This document shows, piece by piece, positions 60,027 to 64,000 of a DNA stretch of 64,000 bases. The stretch is from assembly GCF_013870525.1 (NCBI RefSeq), contig NZ_JACBXD010000040.1, positions 1 to 64,000 on the forward strand, in the 5' to 3' direction. This stretch comes from Amycolatopsis pittospori (lineage in GTDB: Bacteria; Actinomycetota; Actinomycetes; Mycobacteriales; Pseudonocardiaceae). Both the position numbers and the translations under genes were made by a program. Numbering within the stretch: position 1 is the stretch's first letter; each line of letters opens with the position of its first letter. The notes beneath the pieces were generated by a model, which was not told the origin of the DNA, did not search any database, and saw only the letters and a list, made by a program, of their open reading frames with translations.

Positions 60027-60322
60027 GCGCCCAGATGCTTCTCGACGCGCTCCACCTTCGCGGTCAGCTGGCCTTCGTAGCCCGGCCGGATGTCGGCCTT
60101 GAGCACCAGCCCGACCCGTGACGAGCCCTCGCCGGCGGCCTCGACGGCACGTTTGACGACGTCCATGACCTCGTCCCAGGAACCCTCGATATTGGTGAAC
60201 ATGGCGTTGGTCGAATTGGGCAGGCCGGACTCGCGCACCACCTTCACGGCGCGGGCGACGGCCTCGCTGACACCGCCGTCCTCTTCGGCGGCGGACGGGC
60301 TGACACTGAAGGCCACGATCAT
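60023..60322 (-). CDS. MTH1187/YqgV family thiamine-binding protein
   Basis: A 99-residue DUF77-type protein: MIVAFSVSPSAAEEDGGVSE, VRESGLPNSTNAMFTNIEGS and WDEVMDVVKRAVEAAGEGSS are the diagnostic ferredoxin-fold stretches. Members bind thiamine or a related ligand as dimers or tetramers. GAGGAGCAGAAG before ATG. Divergent from the MarR gene. Confidence 0.9.
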   Translation of the reverse strand: MIVAFSVSPSAAEEDGGVSEAVARAVKVVRESGLPNSTNAMFTNIEGSWDEVMDVVKRAVEAAGEGSSRVGLVLKADIRPGYEGQLTAKVERVEKHLGA

Positions 60323-60395
60323 CTTCTGCTCCTCGTTCAGACGCTTTTCCCACGCATAACACCCGGTCGTGCGGCGTGGCACGGGTACCCGCTGG

Positions 60396-60409
60396 TAACT
60401 TCGATCGCC
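60396..60409 (+). promoter_or_regulatory. Probable -10 box of the second marR gene
   Basis: TAACTT at 60396-60401 lies 8 nt before the ATG at 60410 without a Shine-Dalgarno sequence. Confidence 0.45.
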
Positions 60410-60910
60410 ATGAGCCGTCCGTTGCCGTTCGACCCGATCGCCCGCGCGGCGCAGCTGTGGGAGGCCCGCATCGGGCCGTCCGAAACCATGGCCGCGGTGA
60501 CCGGGATCATGCGCGTGCAGCAGATCATCCAGTCGGCTGTGGACGGCGCGTTGAAACCGCACGGGCTGACCTTCGCCCGGTACGAGGCGCTGGTCCTGCT
60601 GACCTTCGCCCGCGCGTCCCACCTGCCGATGCGCGTGATGGGCGAGCGGCTGCAGCTCCACCCGACGAGCGTCACGAACATCGTCGACAGGCTCGAAAAG
60701 GACGGTCTGGTCAAACGCGTCCCGCATCCCACCGACCGCCGGACCACCCTGGTCGAGATCACCGACCTCGGTCGTGCGCGCCGCGAAGAGGCCACCGCGG
60801 CGGTCACCGAGATCGACTTCGGGCTGACCGGGCTCACCGGGAAGCAGACCGAGCAGCTGACCGATCTCCTCACGAAGGTCCGCAAGGCCACCGGCGACTT
60901 CACCGAATAG
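60410..60910 (+). CDS. MarR family regulator
   Basis: A 166-residue MarR protein: LTFARYEALVLLTFARASHL, MRVMGERLQLHPTSVTNIVD (recognition helix) and RLEKDGLVKRVPHPTDRRTT (wing). The target is unknown; it is divergent from the thiamine-binding family gene. A bidirectional terminator follows 14 bp after the stop. Confidence 0.9.
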   Translation: MSRPLPFDPIARAAQLWEARIGPSETMAAVTGIMRVQQIIQSAVDGALKPHGLTFARYEALVLLTFARASHLPMRVMGERLQLHPTSVTNIVDRLEKDGLVKRVPHPTDRRTTLVEITDLGRARREEATAAVTEIDFGLTGLTGKQTEQLTDLLTKVRKATGDFTE

Positions 60911-60923
60911 GCCGCGAGCACTG

Positions 60924-60957
60924 AAAAGGCCCCCATCCAGCGGACGGGGGCCTTTTC
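60924..60957. terminator. Bidirectional Rho-independent terminator
   Basis: AAAAGGCCCCC and GGGGGCCTTTT form a perfect stem with a short loop, with A/T runs on both sides. It lies between the MarR gene and the convergent DUF3817 gene and serves both. Confidence 0.9.
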
Positions 60958-60972
60958 GCGGGGAACCGGAGA

Positions 60973-61341
60973 TCAGGCGGCGGCGGGTTCCGGCGTCTTG
61001 CCGACGAACAGGCCGACCCCGCCGTGCGACAGCCGCTGCGGGCCGTCGAGCTTGCCGTTGCGCAGCGCCCAGGACTCGAACAGCCAGGTGAACAGCGGCG
61101 GGAGGCTGGAGAGCAGCGCGAGGATCAGGGTCTTCGGGCGCCAGCCGAGCGGCTTCGCCACGGAGAGGGAGACCAGCACGTAGAGGACGAACACGACACC
61201 GTGCACCATGCCGAGGACGGGAACGCCGCCCTCGCCGAGCTTGACGGCGTACTTGAGGAACATCCCGACCAGCAGCCCGGCCCAGGAGAGGGCTTCGGCT
61301 ACCGCGGCCACGCGGAATACTAGAGCGGCCTTGCTGGACAC
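60973..61341 (-). CDS. DUF3817 membrane protein
   Basis: A 122-residue membrane protein with about three membrane segments: VFRVAAVAEALSWAGLLVGM, VLGMVHGVVFVLYVLVSLSV and LILALLSSLPPLFTWLFE. This is the DUF3817 layout; function unknown. GTG 61341 is preceded by CAGGAGGAGAAA, a strong site, which fixes the start. Confidence 0.88.
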   Translation of the reverse strand: MSSKAALVFRVAAVAEALSWAGLLVGMFLKYAVKLGEGGVPVLGMVHGVVFVLYVLVSLSVAKPLGWRPKTLILALLSSLPPLFTWLFESWALRNGKLDGPQRLSHGGVGLFVGKTPEPAAA

Positions 61342-61487
61342 TTTCTCCTCCTGTGGGGTCTCACCACTACGTGTGTCTACATGACTACGTCCGACGAGCA
61401 CTGTCCAAGGCGGACTCGCCAGGGACGTCAACAGCGCTGTCGGACGTGGTAAGACCAGTGTGAGGCGTGACGGCGCTCACCGGAACA

Positions 61488-61521
61488 CCGGGGGCCGTGA
61501 TGCTTCTCACGACCCCCGGTC
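61488..61521 (-). terminator. Hairpin downstream of the GH92 gene
   Basis: ACCGGGGGCCGTGA (61488-61501) and TCACGACCCCCGGT (61508-61521) pair with one bulge-type mismatch. It lies 24 bp past the GH92 stop; no T-tract. Confidence 0.6.
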
Positions 61522-61544
61522 AGAACCGGTCTAAACCACTCGGA

Positions 61545-63932
61545 TCACCCGGCGCACGGGGATTTCGGCGCGCCTTCGGGCCCGGTCGCCCACGTCGCCT
61601 TCGCGGCGTCGTCAGTGAGCCGGAAGTCCACTGTGGTCCCCCGCGTCAGTTGTTCGAGGCCGACGTAAGCCCGCTGCGAGCCGGATCCCAGCCCTTGGAC
61701 GTACTGGAGCTTCGACGGGTCCGCGCCGTCGGCCTTGATCGTGATGTCGCGGCCGTTCTCCAGATGCACCACCGACTTCTCGAACCTCGGCGCGTTCAGC
61801 ACGAACTGCCCGGTGCCCGGCACCGCCGGGTAGAGGCCGAGCGCGCTGAAGACGTACCACGCCGACATGGTCCCGAGGTCGTCGTTCCCGGTGACACCGT
61901 TGGGCGCGTTGGTGAACAACGTATGCGCCGCGCGCACCACGGCCGACGTCTTCCACGGCTGCCCGGTCAGCGTGTACATCCAGGGCGAGTGCAGATCCGG
62001 CTCGTTGTTCGGGTTGTAGCGGAACTGGTTGTAGTAGTTGTACGGGCCGACGACCCATTCCTCGCGCACGGTCTTCGCCGGGTCCTTCAACAGATCCCCG
62101 TAGGCGAAGAAGTCGTCGAGCCGTTTGCCGACGTTCTCCTTGCCGCCCATGCGTTCGACCAGACCGGGGACGTCCTGCTGCGTCAGCCACTGGTACTGCC
62201 ACGACGTGCCCTCGTGGAACCCGTCCTGGCTCTGCGGGTCGAACGGCTTGCCCTCCGGGCTGAACCACGCGCCGCCTTCGACCTTGGGCCGGTAGAACCC
62301 GGTGAAGCCGCGGTCGGTCACACTCGGATCCCACAGCGTCCCGTACGAGCGGGCCTTGTCCGCCAAGGCTTTCGCGTCCGCCTTCTTACCGAGCGCGTCG
62401 GCCATGATGGACAGTGAGCAGTCGGCGAGCGCGTACTCCAAAGTGGCCGAAGCGCCGTGGTTCGGGTCGGTGTCCTGCCCCTTCTTCGGGAAGTCGGTGT
62501 CGTACTGGACGAAACCGTCCTTCTGGTAGCTCGCGTTGCCGGAACGTCCCTGGAACGGCGACGACGCGGGCGGGATCTCCCGCGAGTTCCGCAGAAGCGC
62601 CTGGTACGCCTTCAACTCCTGTCCGGACAACGCGCCGAACCGCCACAGGTCGACCAGGAACGGCGTGACCGGGTCGCCGGTCATCGTGTTCGTCTCCTGG
62701 TTCGCGTACGCCCAGCGCGGCAGCCAGCCACCCTGGTCGTGGATGGCGAGCACGGACTTCGCGACGTCCTTCGCGCGAGCCGGACGCAGAAGTGCGAGCA
62801 ACTGGTTCTGGGTGCGATACGTGTCCCACAGCGAGAAGAACTCGTAGTAGGTCCAGCCCAGCGCGCGATGGATCTTGTCGTCGAACCCGCGGTAGCGGCC
62901 GTCGGCGTCGTTGCCGGTCAGCGGCTGCAGCAGCGCGTGGTAGAGCGAGGTGTAGAAGACCGTGCGGTCGTCCTTGGCCCCACCCTTGATGTCCACTGAG
63001 GACAGTTCCTTGCGCCAGGCGCGCTGAGCGCCGTCGCGGACCGCGTCGAACGAACGCCCCTTCTCCGCGGCCAGGTTGAGCCGGGCGCCGAAAGCGTCCA
63101 CATGGGAAATCGCCGTCGTCGAGGTGACCTGCCCCTCGCCGAAGGTCAGCCAGGCGCCGCGCAGACCCTCGCCACCGGCGGACTCCTTCGAGCCCGGGGT
63201 GCCGCCGGTCGGCGACCAGGTGCCGAAGGATTTGAACGGCTTGTCGAACGTCGTGGTGAACCAGGTCTTGTACGGCTTCCCGCCGCAGAACGCCTGCGAC
63301 TCCACCATTCCTTCGACCGTCCGGTCCCCGACGACGCGGATCTGGCTCGCCGTCACGGGTTCCTTGTCGTTCGCCTGCCCGACGTTGACGAAAACGTTCG
63401 AGTCCGCGGATTTCGCGAAGGTGTAGCGCTCGACGCCGGTCCGCGTGGTCGCGGTGGTCTCCGCGTCGACGCCGCCGTATCCGGTGAGCTTCACCTTGTA
63501 GTAGCCGGGTTTCCCGACCTCGCCTTCGTGCGTGTACGGCGAGGCGTACTTCTTGTGGTCGAAGGTGTCGGGTCTGGTCGTGTCGAACGCCGCGCCGGGA
63601 CCGACCGCGCCGGTGGTGGGCAGGGACGACACGAGGCCGCCCTGCTCCCAGCACCCCGCGCCGGACAGGAAGAAATGCCCGAAGCCGCGGATCGCGGTGT
63701 CGTCGTAGCGATATCCGGCGTAATGCGTGGAAATGGGGCTCACCTGCGTCATCCCGAAAGGCGCCGAAGCGCCGGGGAAGGTGTTGCCGTCGTCCTTGGT
63801 GCCGATGAAGGTGTTGACCGCGTCCACGGGGTCGCCACCGGGTGCCGCCGCCGCGACGGGCGTGAGGAGCCCGGCGGGAAGGACAAGCGCGGTGAGCAAC
63901 CCGGCGACGCGGGTCGAAGTACGTGCAGGCAT
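61545..63932 (-). CDS. Secreted GH92 family alpha-mannosidase
   Basis: A 795-residue GH92 enzyme that trims mannose residues in an inverting, Ca2+-dependent way. Signal peptide about residues 1-31 (ending VAAAA). The N-terminal beta-sandwich starts VDAVNTFIGTKDDGNTFPGA; the catalytic barrel carries EGTSWQYQWLTQQDVP near residue 572 and GNDDLGTMSAWYVFSALGLY near 677, the two family signatures with catalytic Glu and Asp. A palindromic LacI-type operator overlaps its leader, so sugar-induced expression is expected. Confidence 0.93.
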   Translation of the reverse strand: MPARTSTRVAGLLTALVLPAGLLTPVAAAAPGGDPVDAVNTFIGTKDDGNTFPGASAPFGMTQVSPISTHYAGYRYDDTAIRGFGHFFLSGAGCWEQGGLVSSLPTTGAVGPGAAFDTTRPDTFDHKKYASPYTHEGEVGKPGYYKVKLTGYGGVDAETTATTRTGVERYTFAKSADSNVFVNVGQANDKEPVTASQIRVVGDRTVEGMVESQAFCGGKPYKTWFTTTFDKPFKSFGTWSPTGGTPGSKESAGGEGLRGAWLTFGEGQVTSTTAISHVDAFGARLNLAAEKGRSFDAVRDGAQRAWRKELSSVDIKGGAKDDRTVFYTSLYHALLQPLTGNDADGRYRGFDDKIHRALGWTYYEFFSLWDTYRTQNQLLALLRPARAKDVAKSVLAIHDQGGWLPRWAYANQETNTMTGDPVTPFLVDLWRFGALSGQELKAYQALLRNSREIPPASSPFQGRSGNASYQKDGFVQYDTDFPKKGQDTDPNHGASATLEYALADCSLSIMADALGKKADAKALADKARSYGTLWDPSVTDRGFTGFYRPKVEGGAWFSPEGKPFDPQSQDGFHEGTSWQYQWLTQQDVPGLVERMGGKENVGKRLDDFFAYGDLLKDPAKTVREEWVVGPYNYYNQFRYNPNNEPDLHSPWMYTLTGQPWKTSAVVRAAHTLFTNAPNGVTGNDDLGTMSAWYVFSALGLYPAVPGTGQFVLNAPRFEKSVVHLENGRDITIKADGADPSKLQYVQGLGSGSQRAYVGLEQLTRGTTVDFRLTDDAAKATWATGPEGAPKSPCAG

Positions 63933-63948
63933 GAGAAGGCCGCCTCCT

Positions 63949-63960
63949 GACAACGTTGTC
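63949..63960. promoter_or_regulatory. LacI-type operator GACAACGTTGTC upstream of GH92
   Basis: A perfect 12-bp palindrome with central CG lies 17 bp before the GH92 start and just upstream of the ribosome site. This is the classic LacI/GalR half-site arrangement. The regulator gene is not in the window. Confidence 0.7.
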
Positions 63961-64000
63961 GCTGCCTGCCCACCTTCGACAAGAACAGACCATCCGGTCA

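Overview
This is a high-G+C actinobacterial chromosomal window, most likely Amycolatopsis or a close Pseudonocardiales relative (inference). The reasons are a gene order shared in part with Mycobacterium (recalled, not searched), many starts that look leaderless (TAnnnT about 6-8 nt before ATG/GTG), a DUF222/13E12 HNH protein, an imine-reductase-type dehydrogenase, a Rox-like FAD monooxygenase, and several families of long intergenic palindromes. No rRNA, tRNA, CRISPR array, prophage or insertion sequence was seen. About 70 protein genes are annotated.

Layout. 0.1-13 kb: an acyltransferase pair (ornithine-lipid type), etfB-etfA, degV, then a polymethylated-glucan block (methyltransferase, GH57 enzyme, GT4 glycosyltransferase) interrupted by a glutathione peroxidase, a trypsin-like protein with a 76-residue companion, and a secreted GH2 enzyme. 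13-20 kb: a tiny secreted peptide, a methyltransferase, and the glyoxylate shunt (aceB, aceA) with a divergent RamB-type regulator. 20-30.5 kb: ilvA, a NADAR protein, a left-handed beta-helix acyltransferase, a nucleoside hydrolase-NlpC/P60 pair, an imine-reductase-like gene, an epoxide-hydrolase-like gene with an HxlR regulator, and two FAD monooxygenases, one behind a short leader peptide. 30.5-46 kb: small regulator/enzyme pairs (MarR-VOC, LexA-like, TetR-enoyl-CoA isomerase, ECF sigma), a fatty-acid desaturase, a deazaflavin reductase-hemerythrin fusion and the HNH gene. 46-51 kb: two methyltransferases, an enoyl-CoA hydratase and an ABC ATPase. 51-64 kb: a cysteine-dioxygenase/rhodanese operon behind a Cys-containing leader peptide, a WXG/SseB-like operon, glgP, a zinc-peptidase lipoprotein, a CnoX-type thioredoxin, small conserved genes and a secreted GH92 enzyme.

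How it fits together. The blocks at 162-12965, 22231-22989 and 46774-50562 look like pieces of the M. tuberculosis Rv3026c-Rv3041c neighbourhood (methylglucose lipopolysaccharide synthesis and neighbours), separated here by lineage-specific genes. glgP at 54.3-56.8 kb acts on the same kind of alpha-1,4-glucan. ICL, malate synthase and the RamB-type protein form a self-regulated acetate/fatty-acid module with a likely target-site cluster in their shared intergenic region.

The most unusual features are non-coding. Three families of near-perfect palindromes recur in intergenic gaps. One (99, 45491, 58449) shows compensatory changes in both arms. A 165-bp inverted pair of 21-bp repeat arrays sits between two convergent genes. 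Two short leader peptides with strong context precede a monooxygenase and a cysteine dioxygenase.
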